From Bacteroides sp. 43_108 (lineage in GTDB: Bacteria; Bacteroidota; Bacteroidia; Bacteroidales; Bacteroidaceae), in the NCBI GenBank assembly GCA_001915545.1, contig MNQS01000023.1:1-64000 (forward strand): a stretch of DNA of 64,000 bases, written 5' to 3'. The notes under the pieces are model-generated. The model made no database searches and was not told the origin of the DNA. It worked only from the letters and a program-made list of their open reading frames with translations. The position numbers and the translations under genes are program-made. Below, piece by piece: positions 26,612 through 37,102 of this stretch. Within the stretch, counting starts at the first letter, position 1. The number at the start of each line of letters is the position of its first letter.

Positions 26612-28997
26612 GTACTGTCACACCTATCGAAGGAAGCAGCGTACCGCTGTCCTGCGAAATGTATTTCATTTTATATCTCTGTTCGGAAAGCGGTGCCGAC
26701 GGATTTTCAATTACGCCGGTGCTCATAAGCACATCCGGCTGATGAAGTACGCTTGCTGTGACATTCTGTATATCAACATACAAGCCTAAAGACCACCCTT
26801 TGAAATAATAATTTTTGTCGACGCGCAAATCAAGCTGACAGAAAGCATCGAGACGGCCTTCATTGTAACGGGAATAATCGTAGTACGGTCTTCCTTGAGC
26901 ATCCCAGGCTTCTACAAGCGACGACTTGTCGACATCGTAAGGCGTGTATGGTGCACCTCCTATGACGCTCAATCTGGCACCCAAGCTCCAATTGTGTGGA
27001 AAATCGTACGTACCGCAGATGTTTCCTATGAATCTGTTGTCCCATGCAGAAGAGAAATATTTTTCATCAGGACCGTTTCTGAATTTGCTCCTATAAAACG
27101 TAAAAGTTGATATCAGCGTCAAACGGTCTGGTATCTGCCACCTCAAAGAAGCTTCGACTCCGTATGCCAAACCTGAAGCATCGGGCGCAAGGGCCTCATT
27201 GCCGACAACACCATAATCGTTGCCCTTGCACGCAAGCGGAATGCTGTCGGTGAGCGATAAAGGCATACGAGAATAGCTCTTGAAGAAAGCCTCTGCTGTA
27301 GCCATTATACGTTCATCATGATTCCACGACACTCCCAAACTGACATTTGCAACCTGCTGATAGCGCAATCCTTTATTGACATATCTTCCAGAATTATCTT
27401 TATACCCCAGCGAAGTAAGAGCCGGCAACTGATGATATATTCCGGCACCGGCATTGACAGACCACTCCGGAACAAACATATATGAAAGAGAAAGATTTGG
27501 CGATATGTTTTCCCAAAAGCGCGATAAAGACGAACTATACCCGGAACCGTCGGTACGCAAACCTAAAGTAGCCCTGAAACGTTCGTCGGACGATGTGTAC
27601 TGAGCTGAAGCATAAAGCGCCGCACCAAAAAGTCCTAGATTTGTCCTATAATCGTTCAGCGATGGATCTGTATTGTAAATCTTCTGACGCGTTCTGTTAT
27701 AATAATCGGAATAGAACATTTCCACGCCCTCGGTAAGACGCCAACGTTCACCGTATGATTTGTTCTCTGCTCTCAACGTGAGTTTCTGTTCACGCGAACT
27801 TAAATCCAAAGTAAGGTTGGCCGGATCGGACTTATCATTGTTGAAGTATTTCTTGTTCTGGTTCCCGAGATAGTTGTAGCCAAGTGACAAAGTCTGTACT
27901 CCATGTTCTGAATAGTGACGGTAAACAGTTCCAACAGTGAATGTCTGCTGTGTTATGCGAGGCAGGTAGCTGAGCAGGTATTCCGCATCTTCACCTTTTT
28001 CGTCTGTATTCAGCTTCATATCATCGATGCCTGCCAATCCGAGAAATTCAACCTCGTTGGACTTGTCTATGCGTGTCTTGACCTTGAACTGTCCGTCTAT
28101 GAAGTTAGGAAGAAAAGGCAACCCGAGCATTTTGAACAATAACTGCAGATAAGACTGGCGCAATGAAAAAAGGTATGTAGTATTCTTACCAATGTGCCCG
28201 TCGCCGCTCAACGAAACCTCAGAAGCTCCCAGTGTAGCCTTGAAGCCATAACCGTCGGGATTGCCTTCACGAAGCCTGATGTCCATGGCCGAACTGAGAG
28301 CTCCTGCCTTATCTACAGGGAAAACACCGGTATAGAACTGCACCTCACGGACAAGATCGGCTTTGAGTATGCTTACCGGACCTCCTGAAGCTCCCTGCGT
28401 GGCAAAATGATTTATGTTCGGAATCTCTATTCCGTCCATGAAAAATCGGTTTTCCGACGGACCGCCTCCTCGTACAATCAAGTCGTTGCGGTAACCGACA
28501 GGAGAAAAAGCCACACCAGGACTGTTGCGGACAATTCTGGAAATATCTCTGTTGCCTCCAGGACTTTTCTCTATATCGCCTATACCGATAATCTGCATGC
28601 TGACCGGACTTTCGCGATCACGTCTGAGCGATGAAGCCGTCACAGTGATATCGCTTATGGTAGAAGGGTCTTCCTCTATTTCCAATTCTATGAAGGGAAG
28701 ATTGGCAGAAACTATATATTCCGAAGACACCAATGACTTATAGCCCATACATTCTACTGAAAAGCGCTTCACACCTGGTGTAACATTCTCTATTACAAAC
28801 ATTCCAAGAGTATCGGTAAAAGCTTTGCTTTCATTGCTTCCTACTACAGAAACCAAGGCATAGACAACCGGAGTGCGCGAAATCTTGTCGACAACTCGTC
28901 CACTAACTTTATAGCCGTCTACGGCTACAGCAGACAAAAAACACGAAAATAGGACTATCAATGCAACCGCTCTATCAAATATGAATATTCTTTTCAT
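26604..28997 (-). CDS. TonB-dependent outer-membrane receptor
   Basis: A 797-residue outer-membrane transporter. A signal peptide (about 1-26) is followed by a carboxypeptidase-regulatory-like beta domain (about 28-110, VSGRVVDKISRTPVVYALVSV), a plug domain (about 125-235, with NRDISRIVRNSPGV and LIVRGGGPSENRFFMDGIEIPN), and a 22-strand-type barrel ending in the aromatic residue Phe (LLPSIGVTVQF). No SusD partner or other uptake gene is adjacent, so it is an orphan receptor, not part of a polysaccharide utilisation locus; substrate (siderophore, vitamin, metal or peptide) is unknown. Confidence 0.9.
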   Translation of the reverse strand: MKRIFIFDRAVALIVLFSCFLSAVAVDGYKVSGRVVDKISRTPVVYALVSVVGSNESKAFTDTLGMFVIENVTPGVKRFSVECMGYKSLVSSEYIVSANLPFIELEIEEDPSTISDITVTASSLRRDRESPVSMQIIGIGDIEKSPGGNRDISRIVRNSPGVAFSPVGYRNDLIVRGGGPSENRFFMDGIEIPNINHFATQGASGGPVSILKADLVREVQFYTGVFPVDKAGALSSAMDIRLREGNPDGYGFKATLGASEVSLSGDGHIGKNTTYLFSLRQSYLQLLFKMLGLPFLPNFIDGQFKVKTRIDKSNEVEFLGLAGIDDMKLNTDEKGEDAEYLLSYLPRITQQTFTVGTVYRHYSEHGVQTLSLGYNYLGNQNKKYFNNDKSDPANLTLDLSSREQKLTLRAENKSYGERWRLTEGVEMFYSDYYNRTRQKIYNTDPSLNDYRTNLGLFGAALYASAQYTSSDERFRATLGLRTDGSGYSSSLSRFWENISPNLSLSYMFVPEWSVNAGAGIYHQLPALTSLGYKDNSGRYVNKGLRYQQVANVSLGVSWNHDERIMATAEAFFKSYSRMPLSLTDSIPLACKGNDYGVVGNEALAPDASGLAYGVEASLRWQIPDRLTLISTFTFYRSKFRNGPDEKYFSSAWDNRFIGNICGTYDFPHNWSLGARLSVIGGAPYTPYDVDKSSLVEAWDAQGRPYYDYSRYNEGRLDAFCQLDLRVDKNYYFKGWSLGLYVDIQNVTASVLHQPDVLMSTGVIENPSAPLSEQRYKMKYISQDSGTLLPSIGVTVQF

Positions 28998-29167
28998 TGC
29001 AAACTGTTTTTTAGGTTTAGCAGGTCAGTAAAGGTTGTAAAAGTTTAAAAGCACAATAAACAATCACAATACTATGCAAAAATAAGAAAAAAACAACAAA
29101 TAAATCCAACAGGCGTCCAAAAGTCTGTTTCACAGCAATATTGAAGATAAAAAACACGCAACAAAAC

Positions 29168-29198
29168 TTTGTCATTTAATGCAAATTACGTAATTTTG
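29168..29198 (+). promoter_or_regulatory. rpsP promoter
   Basis: TTTG (29168-29171), exactly 19 bases, then TAATTTTG (29191-29198): an essentially perfect Bacteroidota housekeeping promoter, 60 bases ahead of the rpsP start. It is the best single promoter in the window and supports the phylum assignment. Confidence 0.85.
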
Positions 29199-29258
29199 CA
29201 GCCGTCGTCACGAGATGGCGACATATTCAAATCATAAACTTTAATTTACCAAAACAAA

Positions 29259-29786
29259 ATGGCAACTAAAATCAGATTGCAGCGTCACGGACGTAAGAAC
29301 TACGCTTTCTATTCGATCGTGATAGCAGACGTAAGAGCACCACGTGATGGTCGCTTTATTGAAAAAATCGGTACTTACAATCCGAACACAAATCCTTCAA
29401 CAATTGATTTGAACTTTGAACGTGCACTTCACTGGGTATTGGCAGGAGCACAGCCTACAGACACAGCACGCAACATTCTTTCATCTGAAGGCGTATACAT
29501 GAAGAAGCACCTTCTTGGAGGTGTAAAAAAAGGCGCTTTCGACGAAGCTACTGCAGAAGCTAAGTTCAATGCTTGGAAGACTGAAAAGCAGAACAAGCTC
29601 AACGCTGTTTCTGAGAAATTGGCTTCAGACAAGAAGGCTGCTTACGAAGCACGTATAGCTTCTGAAAAGAAGACAAATGAAGAAATAGCAAAGAAGGTTG
29701 CTGAAAAGAAGGCCGCTGCAGAAGCAGCAAAGGCTGAAGCAGCTCAGACAGAAGAAGCTGCTGAAGAAGCACCAGCTGAAGCTTAA
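29259..29786 (+). CDS. rpsP: 30S ribosomal protein S16
   Basis: A 175-residue S16. The first 80 residues are the ribosomal domain ([20 protein letters not shown], then [17 protein letters not shown] and YNPNTNP). A long Lys/Ala/Glu-rich helical tail follows (about 110-175), typical of Bacteroidota S16, about twice the length of the E. coli protein. Strong promoter and terminator show a monocistronic unit; the usual rimM and trmD partners are not next to it. Confidence 0.97.
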   Translation: MATKIRLQRHGRKNYAFYSIVIADVRAPRDGRFIEKIGTYNPNTNPSTIDLNFERALHWVLAGAQPTDTARNILSSEGVYMKKHLLGGVKKGAFDEATAEAKFNAWKTEKQNKLNAVSEKLASDKKAAYEARIASEKKTNEEIAKKVAEKKAAAEAAKAEAAQTEEAAEEAPAEA

Positions 29787-29826
29787 TGGAAAATCCATCA
29801 GAAAAATACTGAAGGATAAAAAAGAT

Positions 29827-29860
29827 GCCATGTCGGACACAATCCGGCATGGCTTTTTTT
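29827..29860 (+). terminator. Terminator of rpsP
   Basis: GCCATG and CGGA (29827-29837) pair with TCCG and CATGGC (29843-29853) with a bulge, followed by a seven-base T run. Confidence 0.85.
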
Positions 29861-29993
29861 ATAGATTTACCTTAATACCGACATTAAGCACCTGAACATA
29901 TCAAAAACAAAGGTACATACGCTAGACTTTGAAGATGCGAATAGAAACAGAAAGCAATCGAGCTAAATGTTTCATATTTTTTTGAGAAATCTG

Positions 29994-30001
29994 TATATTT
30001 G
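29994..30001 (+). promoter_or_regulatory. -7 element for pyrB
   Basis: TATATTTG lies 37 bases upstream of the chosen pyrB start; the -33 region is T-rich (TTCA) but not a good match. Its position argues against the longer open frame that begins at 29967. Confidence 0.5.
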
Positions 30002-30038
30002 CATTTCAAATAAACAACCACATTATTTGAGCCAAAAT

Positions 30039-30986
30039 ATGGGAAACAGAAGCATTGTATCAATAGCAGACTATTCAAGAGAAAAGATCCAATATCTCCT
30101 GGACATGGCCGCTGAATTCGAGAAAAGACCAAACAGAAAAACTCTGGAAGGCAAAGTAGTTGCAACACTCTTTTTCGAGCCGTCTACAAGAACACGACTC
30201 AGCTTTGAGACTGCGGCAAACAGACTCGGAGCAAGAGTAATAGGATTCTCCGATCCGAAGGCTACCAGTTCATCAAAAGGAGAAACGCTGAAAGATACCA
30301 TCAAAATGGTCAGCAATTATGCCGACGTCATTGTCATGAGACACAAGCTGGAAGGCGCCGCACAATATGCCAGCGAAGTGACAGACATCCCTATTATCAA
30401 CGCTGGAGACGGATCGAACCTCCACCCTTCGCAGACAATGCTTGACCTGTATTCTATCTACAAGACTCAGGGCACACTCGAAAACCTGAACATATACATG
30501 GTTGGAGACCTCAAATACGGAAGAACAGTGCATTCATTGCTGATGTCTATGAGAAAGTACAATCCTACATTCCATTTCATAGCTCCTAAAGAATTGGAAA
30601 TGCCGGAGGAATACAAGATATACTGCAAGATTAACAATATAAAATATATTGAACAGAACGACTTCACAGAGGACACCATTGCTGATGCCGACATTTTGTA
30701 CATGACACGTGTGCAGCGCGAAAGATTTACTGATCTCATGGAGTATGAGCGCGTGAAAGACGCTTACATTCTCCGCGCAGACATGCTTACAAAATGCCGT
30801 GACAACATGAAGATTCTTCACCCGCTGCCACGCGTAAACGAAATAGAATATGATGTGGACGAATCAAAACATGCATACTATTTCGAACAGGCACGCAACG
30901 GTCTGTATGCAAGACAGGCACTCATCTGCGATGTGCTTGGAATTACGCTCGATGATATCAAAAACGACAAGACAATCATTGAGTAA
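30039..30986 (+). CDS. pyrB: Aspartate carbamoyltransferase catalytic subunit
   Basis: A 315-residue ATCase catalytic chain that makes carbamoyl-aspartate in pyrimidine synthesis. The carbamoyl-phosphate site reads [13 protein letters not shown] (about 48-60), and downstream signatures are [18 protein letters not shown], the 80s-loop serine and lysine in [15 protein letters not shown], and HPLPRVNEI near the C terminus. The start is [13 protein letters not shown]; the 24 codons upstream are in frame but unlike the family and overlap the promoter. pyrI follows 80 bases later, so the enzyme is probably the allosteric two-subunit form. Confidence 0.96.
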   Translation: MGNRSIVSIADYSREKIQYLLDMAAEFEKRPNRKTLEGKVVATLFFEPSTRTRLSFETAANRLGARVIGFSDPKATSSSKGETLKDTIKMVSNYADVIVMRHKLEGAAQYASEVTDIPIINAGDGSNLHPSQTMLDLYSIYKTQGTLENLNIYMVGDLKYGRTVHSLLMSMRKYNPTFHFIAPKELEMPEEYKIYCKINNIKYIEQNDFTEDTIADADILYMTRVQRERFTDLMEYERVKDAYILRADMLTKCRDNMKILHPLPRVNEIEYDVDESKHAYYFEQARNGLYARQALICDVLGITLDDIKNDKTIIE

Positions 30987-31066
30987 CAATTCAAGTCAGA
31001 GCACTCAACATTCTGTGTATCTGTTTAATATAAATAAATTTTCTAAACTCAAAACTGAATATCAAG

Positions 31067-31528
31067 ATGAAAGAGAAGAGAAAAGATCTGCAGGTCACAG
31101 CACTTGAGAACGGTACTGTGATTGACCATATACCAACAGAAAAATTATTTACGGTCGTATCACTTCTGCATCTGGACAAGTGCGAAGAATCCGTAACCAT
31201 AGGAAACAACTTCACCAGCAAAAAAATCGGGAAGAAAGGACTTATAAAGGTTTCGGGCCGATTCTTCACAGATGAGGAAATCAGCAGACTTTCTGTTGTA
31301 TGTCCAAACGTAAGGCTCAACATAATAAAGGATTACGAGGTTGTAGAGAAGAAGGAAATCAAGCTTCCAGATTCACTTACAAACGTTGTGAAATGCGCAA
31401 ACCCTGTCTGCATCACAAACAACGAGCCTATGAAGACTGTATTCAATGTAGTAGACAAAGAACACGGCATACTGAAATGCCACTACTGCGGCAAGGAACA
31501 GTGCATCGACAACATAAAACTTGTATAA
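31067..31528 (+). CDS. pyrI: Aspartate carbamoyltransferase regulatory subunit
   Basis: A 153-residue PyrI with the N-terminal nucleotide-binding domain ([19 protein letters not shown]) and the C-terminal zinc domain. The four zinc cysteines are present as CANPVC and CHYCGKEQC. It binds ATP, CTP and UTP to tune the catalytic trimer. It lies 80 bases downstream of pyrB on the same strand. Confidence 0.96.
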   Translation: MKEKRKDLQVTALENGTVIDHIPTEKLFTVVSLLHLDKCEESVTIGNNFTSKKIGKKGLIKVSGRFFTDEEISRLSVVCPNVRLNIIKDYEVVEKKEIKLPDSLTNVVKCANPVCITNNEPMKTVFNVVDKEHGILKCHYCGKEQCIDNIKLV

Positions 31529-31557
31529 GCACAAAGGCCGGAACAGACAAAACAAAA

Positions 31558-31592
31558 GTACAGGCCTGCACAATATGCAGACCTGTATTTGT
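31558..31592 (+). terminator. Terminator of pyrBI
   Basis: TACAGG-CTGCA (31559-31570) pairs with TGCAGACCTGTA (about 31576-31588) with one mismatch, followed by TTT. Confidence 0.65.
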
Positions 31593-31643
31593 CATGAAAA
31601 TAAGGAAGGCCGTAGACAGAAAATAAGATAAAACAAAATAAAG

Positions 31644-34600
31644 ATGGCAAAAAAATTTGCAGAACGTACTAAATTCAACTTGTCTGAAGTAAACAAGGAA
31701 GTACTGAAAGAGTGGGATAACGAAGATGTATTCCACAAGAGCATCACAGAAAGAGAAGGCTGTCCATCATTTATATTCTTCGAAGGACCGCCATCGGCAA
31801 ACGGACATCCGGGCATACACCATGTAATGGCACGCTCAATCAAGGATGTTTTCTGCCGTTTCAAGACTATGAAAGGTTTTCAGGTAAACAGAAAGGCCGG
31901 ATGGGACACACACGGACTTCCTGTTGAACTTGGTGTGGAAAAAGAACTCGGCATAACAAAAGAGGACATCGGCAAAACTATTTCTATCGAGGACTACAAC
32001 CAAAGATGCCGCAAGAACGTGATGATGTACACATCTGAGTGGACTGACCTCAGCCACAAGATGGGATATTGGGTCGACCTTGAGCATCCGTACATCACAT
32101 ACGACAACAAATATATAGAAACACTCTGGTATCTGCTCAAGGAACTCTACAAGAAGAATCTCCTCTACAAGGGCTACACCATACAGCCGTACTCTCCTGC
32201 AGCAGGAACAGGACTCAGCAGCCATGAGCTCAACCAGCCTGGATGCTACCGAGATGTCAAGGACACTACGGTAACAGCACAATTCAAGATTATTGATCCA
32301 AAACCGGAAATGGCTCAGTGGGGAACTCCTTGCTTCCTGGCATGGACCACTACCCCATGGACACTTCCTTCAAATACAGCTCTCTGCGTTGGTCCGAAGA
32401 TTGACTATGTGGCTGTACAGACTTACAACCCGTACAACGACAGCCCTATCACTGCTGTTATGGCAAAGTCGAGACTATCGGCTTACCTCAATCCGGAAGG
32501 CGAAAACATGCCGCTTGATGCATACAAGCACGGCGAAAAAGTTATACCTTACAAGATTGTAGGCGAATATGTAGGTACAGACCTCGTGGGCATGCACTAC
32601 GAACAGCTCATGCCTTGGGTAAAACCGCTCGAGAAAGTGGACGACAATGCTGCCGCATTCGTAAAGAAATTTGCAGAAGAGAATACTGACAAGTGCTTCA
32701 CTTGCGGACACGACACTTTTGCCTCACTTGAAAGCAAGGCATTCAGAGTAATACCTGGAGACTATGTGACCACAGAGGATGGTACTGGTATCGTACATAT
32801 TGCACCTACATTCGGTGCAGACGACGCAAAAGTTGCCAAAGCATCTGAGATACCGTCATTGTTCATGATAAACAAGAGCGGTGAGACCAGACCAATGGTT
32901 GACCTTTCAGGAAAATATTACTTGCTGAGCGACTGCGATGACAATTTCGTAAAGTCATGCGTCAATGTAGAAGCTTACAAGAAGCACGAAGGCGATTACG
33001 TAAAGAACGCATACGATCCTAAGTTCAACAAGGATGGAAAATACGATGAGAAGGAAGCACAAAAGGCTGAAGATCTGAACATCGTAATCTGCATGGAGAT
33101 GAAGATGGCCGGTGAAGCATACAAGATAGAGAAGCATGTGCACAACTATCCTCATTGCTGGCGTACAGACAAGCCTGTGCTCTATTATCCATTGGACAGC
33201 TGGTTCATTCGTTCTACAGCTTGCAAGGACAGAATGGTGGAACTCAACAAGACCATCAACTGGAAACCGGAATCAACTGGAACTGGACGTTTCGGAAAGT
33301 GGCTTGAAAACCTCAACGACTGGAACCTCAGCCGAAGCCGCTACTGGGGAACACCGCTTCCAATATGGAGAAACAAGGAAACAAGAGAAGAAATCTGCAT
33401 AGGCAGCGTGGAAGAGCTGTACAACGAAATAGAAAAAGCTGTTGCTGCTGGCGTAATGGAATCTAACCCTCTCAAGGACAAAGGATTCGTCCCAGGAGAT
33501 TACAGTCAGGAAAACTACGACAAGATTGACTTGCACCGCCCTTACGTGGACAATATCAAACTTGTTTCTGCAACAGGAAACGTTCTTCAGAGAGAAACCG
33601 ACCTTATTGACGTGTGGTTCGACTCTGGTGCAATGCCTTACGCACAGATTCACTATCCGTTCGAAAACAAGAAGGCTTTCGATGAAAAGAAGGTCTACCC
33701 TGCCGACTTCATCGCAGAAGGCGTCGATCAGACACGCGGATGGTTCTTCACACTGCATGCAATATCTACAATGGTGTTCGACAGTGTAGCTTACAAGGCT
33801 GTAATTTCAAACGGACTTGTACTCGACAAGAACGGAATGAAGATGTCCAAGAGACTTGGAAATGCAGTCGATCCGTTCGGAGCAATCGAGAAATTCGGTT
33901 CTGACGGAGTACGCTGGTACATGATAACAAACTCACAGCCATGGGATGACCTTCGTTTCGATGAAGCTGGAGTTGCAGATGTAAGCCGTACTTTCTTCGG
34001 AAAACTGTTCCAGACATACTCATTCTTCACAATGTATGCAAATGTCGACGGATTCACATACAGTGAACCAGACGTACCAATCAACGAACGTCCGGAAATC
34101 GACAGATGGATTCTTTCTGAACTCAACACACTCGTGAAGAACGTCAACGAAAGCTTCGAAGAATACGAGCCTACAAAGGCTGGACGTCTGATTCAGACTT
34201 TCGTAATAGACAACATGAGCAACTGGTACGTACGACTCAACCGCAAACGTTTCTGGGTAAGCAGCATGTCTAAAGATAAGATTTCAGCATACCAGACACT
34301 CTACACTTGTTTGGAAACAGTTGCAAAGCTTATCGCTCCTATAGCTCCGTTCTACGCAGACCGTCTGTACATGGACCTCATCAATACAACAGGAAGAGAC
34401 AATGTCAAGTCTGTACATCTCTCCAGATTCCCAGAATTCAAGGAAGAACTCTGTGACAAGGAACTCGAACAGAGAATGACACTTGCTCAGCAGATTACAT
34501 CAATGGTATTGTCGCTCCGTAAAAAGGAGAAAATAATCGTACGTCAGCCACTGCAGTGCATATCAATACCTTACACAGACAATGTTCAGAAAGAGCGCAT

Positions 34601-35195
34601 CGAATCGATGAAACAGCTTATCCTGGACGAAGTCAATGTTAAGGAACTGAAGTTCGTTGAAGGCGAAGGCATGCTCGTAAAGAAGGTGAAGTGCAACTTC
34701 AGAGTTATGGGCAAGAAGTTCGGAAAGATGATGAAGGCCGTTGCCGATGCGGTTGCTGCTATGGAGCAGGCACAGATTGCAGAACTGGAAAAGAATCAGT
34801 CTATAAATCTGATTGCAGGCGGACAGGAAGTTACTGTTGAAGCTTCAGACGTTGACATCATCAGCGAGGACATACCAGGATGGACTGTAGCAAATGAAGG
34901 AACTCTCACCGTTGCTCTCGACATTGAAATCACGGACGAACTCAAGAACGAAGGTTTCGCACGTGAAATCGTCAAGAGAATACAGGCTATACGTAAAGAC
35001 AGCGGACTTGAAATCACCGACCGCATCAAGGTTGAGATTTCTAATGTTCCGGCACTCTCAGAAGCCATCAACGGTTATAAGGAATACATTTGCGTTCAGG
35101 TTCTCGCCAACGAACTTAACGTTTGCGACAATGTTGAAGGTACTGAAGTTGATTTCGAGGACTTCAAGGCCAACATCAAGATTGAAAAAGCATAA
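31644..35195 (+). CDS. ileS: Isoleucyl-tRNA synthetase, GxHH-signature type
   Basis: An 1183-residue class I synthetase charging tRNA-Ile, with the long eukaryote-like (type 2) organisation: catalytic fold split by an editing domain (CP1, about 190-420), anticodon-binding domain and a large C-terminal extension. The KMSKS loop is KMSKRLGNAVDP. The first signature, normally HxGH, reads G57-I-H-H60 in PPSANGHPGIHHVM, the swapped GxHH form. Swapping of this motif has been reported to give very high mupirocin resistance in IleRS2 enzymes; that phenotype is inference here. No C-terminal zinc cysteine cluster is seen. Confidence 0.96.
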   Translation: MAKKFAERTKFNLSEVNKEVLKEWDNEDVFHKSITEREGCPSFIFFEGPPSANGHPGIHHVMARSIKDVFCRFKTMKGFQVNRKAGWDTHGLPVELGVEKELGITKEDIGKTISIEDYNQRCRKNVMMYTSEWTDLSHKMGYWVDLEHPYITYDNKYIETLWYLLKELYKKNLLYKGYTIQPYSPAAGTGLSSHELNQPGCYRDVKDTTVTAQFKIIDPKPEMAQWGTPCFLAWTTTPWTLPSNTALCVGPKIDYVAVQTYNPYNDSPITAVMAKSRLSAYLNPEGENMPLDAYKHGEKVIPYKIVGEYVGTDLVGMHYEQLMPWVKPLEKVDDNAAAFVKKFAEENTDKCFTCGHDTFASLESKAFRVIPGDYVTTEDGTGIVHIAPTFGADDAKVAKASEIPSLFMINKSGETRPMVDLSGKYYLLSDCDDNFVKSCVNVEAYKKHEGDYVKNAYDPKFNKDGKYDEKEAQKAEDLNIVICMEMKMAGEAYKIEKHVHNYPHCWRTDKPVLYYPLDSWFIRSTACKDRMVELNKTINWKPESTGTGRFGKWLENLNDWNLSRSRYWGTPLPIWRNKETREEICIGSVEELYNEIEKAVAAGVMESNPLKDKGFVPGDYSQENYDKIDLHRPYVDNIKLVSATGNVLQRETDLIDVWFDSGAMPYAQIHYPFENKKAFDEKKVYPADFIAEGVDQTRGWFFTLHAISTMVFDSVAYKAVISNGLVLDKNGMKMSKRLGNAVDPFGAIEKFGSDGVRWYMITNSQPWDDLRFDEAGVADVSRTFFGKLFQTYSFFTMYANVDGFTYSEPDVPINERPEIDRWILSELNTLVKNVNESFEEYEPTKAGRLIQTFVIDNMSNWYVRLNRKRFWVSSMSKDKISAYQTLYTCLETVAKLIAPIAPFYADRLYMDLINTTGRDNVKSVHLSRFPEFKEELCDKELEQRMTLAQQITSMVLSLRKKEKIIVRQPLQCISIPYTDNVQKERIESMKQLILDEVNVKELKFVEGEGMLVKKVKCNFRVMGKKFGKMMKAVADAVAAMEQAQIAELEKNQSINLIAGGQEVTVEASDVDIISEDIPGWTVANEGTLTVALDIEITDELKNEGFAREIVKRIQAIRKDSGLEITDRIKVEISNVPALSEAINGYKEYICVQVLANELNVCDNVEGTEVDFEDFKANIKIEKA

Positions 35196-35224
35196 CGGAA
35201 ACATATAGAAACAAATGTTCAGAT

Positions 35225-35295
35225 AAGCCGACGAACAGACAATTATCAATGTAGTCCAAACAGCAGAATATTGTCCGCTCGTCGGCTTGTTTGTT
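35225..35295 (+). terminator. Hairpin between ileS and lspA
   Basis: AAGCCGACGA (35225-35234) pairs with TCGTCGGCTT (35279-35288), and inside it GACAAT (35238-35243) pairs with ATTGTC (35270-35275), followed by T-rich sequence. It could end ileS transcripts or reduce read-through into lspA. Confidence 0.65.
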
Positions 35296-35319
35296 TATGC
35301 AAACAAGACACTACAGTAG

Positions 35320-35955
35320 ATGAAGCTAGAAAAAAAACAGGGATGGCTTGCCATAATCATAATAGCGGCGGTCCTGATTATTGACCAGATCATAAAGATA
35401 GAAGTCAAGACAAACATGTATCTCGGCGAGAGAATCAGAATAACCGACTGGTTCTACATCTTCTTTGTGGAGAACAAAGGAATGGCATTCGGTTGGGAAC
35501 TGTTTGAGAAGCGTTTTCTTACAATATTCAGAATAATTTTTGTAGGCCTCATGGGATGGTACATGCACAAGCAGATAAAACAAGGCCTGCAATCAACAGG
35601 ATTCATTGTATGTCTTTCGCTTGTTATTGCCGGCGCGGCAGGCAACATCATAGACAGTCTCTTCTATGGTTTGATCTTCAACTCGCCCGACTACCCTATG
35701 GTTGCAGACTTTGTTCCATTCGGTGAAGGGTATGAGAGTTTCATGATGGGGCGTGTGGTTGACATGTTCTATTTTCCTCTCATAGAATGGGATATGCCGA
35801 ACTACGGCTGGTTGCCTTATGCAGGCGAACACTGCATTTTCTTCAGTCCTATATTCAATTTTGCTGATGCCTCTATCAGTTGCGGAATGATTGCACTGAT
35901 ACTTTTCTATCATAAGGAAGTCAGCGAAATAGGTAAGAAAGAGTTCCACAAATAA
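35320..35955 (+). CDS. lspA: Lipoprotein signal peptidase
   Basis: A 211-residue inner-membrane aspartic peptidase that cleaves prolipoprotein signal peptides. Four membrane segments are visible. The two catalytic aspartates are in GAAGNIIDSLFYG and FNFADASISCG. It is longer than E. coli LspA because of a loop (about 120-165, with FVPFGEGYESFMMGRVVDMFY split by hydrophobic stretches), as usual in Bacteroidota. The next gene encodes a lipoprotein. Confidence 0.95.
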   Translation: MKLEKKQGWLAIIIIAAVLIIDQIIKIEVKTNMYLGERIRITDWFYIFFVENKGMAFGWELFEKRFLTIFRIIFVGLMGWYMHKQIKQGLQSTGFIVCLSLVIAGAAGNIIDSLFYGLIFNSPDYPMVADFVPFGEGYESFMMGRVVDMFYFPLIEWDMPNYGWLPYAGEHCIFFSPIFNFADASISCGMIALILFYHKEVSEIGKKEFHK

Positions 35956-35985
35956 ACTTAACAACAATCAGAAACCATTGAAAGA

Positions 35986-36978
35986 ATGAGAAAGATTTTT
36001 TTGTTCCAGATAATCGCAGCAGTGCTTTCAATCTTAATCTCAGGATGCGATTCAAGACCAAGTCATGTACTGTCAAGATCCAAAATGGAGAAAGTGCTGT
36101 ACGACTATTATATTGCCCAAGCAATGGTCACCAGGCTTGAATCAGACCAGAAATACATGGAACAGGAATACATGGATGCTGTTTTCGAGAACAACGGAAT
36201 AAGCAAAGCCGATTTCGATACCTCAATGGTGTGGTACACTCGCAACACTGAAGAGTTGAAAAAGATATACGACAATCTGAAAGTCAGACTGGATGAGGAA
36301 TGCGAAGAGATGCAGATGCAGACTGGAAGCAACGAAATGTCCTTGATGGTCAGTGAAAATGGAGATACAGCCAACATCTGGAACGGTTCGAACATTATAT
36401 TGTTGAGAGACAATCCTCTTTTCAACAAAGAAAGCTACATAATAAATGCTGATACAAGCTTCCGCAGACACGACAGCTTTGTAATGATAACAGACATAAA
36501 TCTGTTCTCTGAAAATGCAGATATGCACGATTGCTACCTCACAGTAAGCCTTTCTGTCAGATACAAGAACGATAAGATTATAAGTTCAGTAAGACAGTTC
36601 AACTACAGTGGAAGACAGAAACTTACAATCAATGCAGTCGATGACGAAGACATCAAGAGCGTTTCAGGCTTCTTCTATTATACAGGCAAAAAGAATGCGC
36701 GCAACTTTGCAGCTGTAACAAACATGAGCCTCTACAGAATGCACAGCAGCTCACAAGCAGAAGCAAGTGATACTACGAAAGTTCTCGGAGACAGCACTAA
36801 ACTTGAGTTCAAGTTGGCAAAAGATTCTATAGAGGACTCAAAAGACAAATATATGTCGCCAGAAGAACTCAGAAAGAAGAATCAAGGAGAAAAGACAATC
36901 AACATAAGAACTGCACCGCAGAAAGTAAGGCCGAACAGAGATTTTCAACGAAGAAGACAACCTGCAAATGGCAGATAA
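35986..36978 (+). CDS. DUF4296 domain-containing lipoprotein
   Basis: A 330-residue protein with a lipobox (LISGC, Cys about residue 21) followed by the DUF4296 helical domain (about 25-110: MEKVLYDYYIAQAMV and NGISKADFDTSMVWYTRN), then a beta-rich middle and a basic, Arg/Gln-rich tail. The family is Bacteroidota-specific and commonly sits next to lspA, as here (30-base gap). Function is unknown. Confidence 0.85.
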   Translation: MRKIFLFQIIAAVLSILISGCDSRPSHVLSRSKMEKVLYDYYIAQAMVTRLESDQKYMEQEYMDAVFENNGISKADFDTSMVWYTRNTEELKKIYDNLKVRLDEECEEMQMQTGSNEMSLMVSENGDTANIWNGSNIILLRDNPLFNKESYIINADTSFRRHDSFVMITDINLFSENADMHDCYLTVSLSVRYKNDKIISSVRQFNYSGRQKLTINAVDDEDIKSVSGFFYYTGKKNARNFAAVTNMSLYRMHSSSQAEASDTTKVLGDSTKLEFKLAKDSIEDSKDKYMSPEELRKKNQGEKTINIRTAPQKVRPNRDFQRRRQPANGR

Positions 36979-37020
36979 CATTATTGGCATAAACGTATAA
37001 TCACAAACCTATACTAAAGA

Positions 37021-37063
37021 AAAAGTGGCATTGTCGTGCATCACGAACATTGCCACTTTTTTG
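37021..37063 (+). terminator. Terminator of lspA-DUF4296 unit
   Basis: AAAAGTGGCA (37021-37030) pairs with TGCCACTTTT (37051-37060), with further imperfect pairing inside, followed by TT. Confidence 0.75.
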
Positions 37064-37102
37064 TGTCTAAAAATCTATTGTTTAAACCTAAGATGTCACT
37101 TA

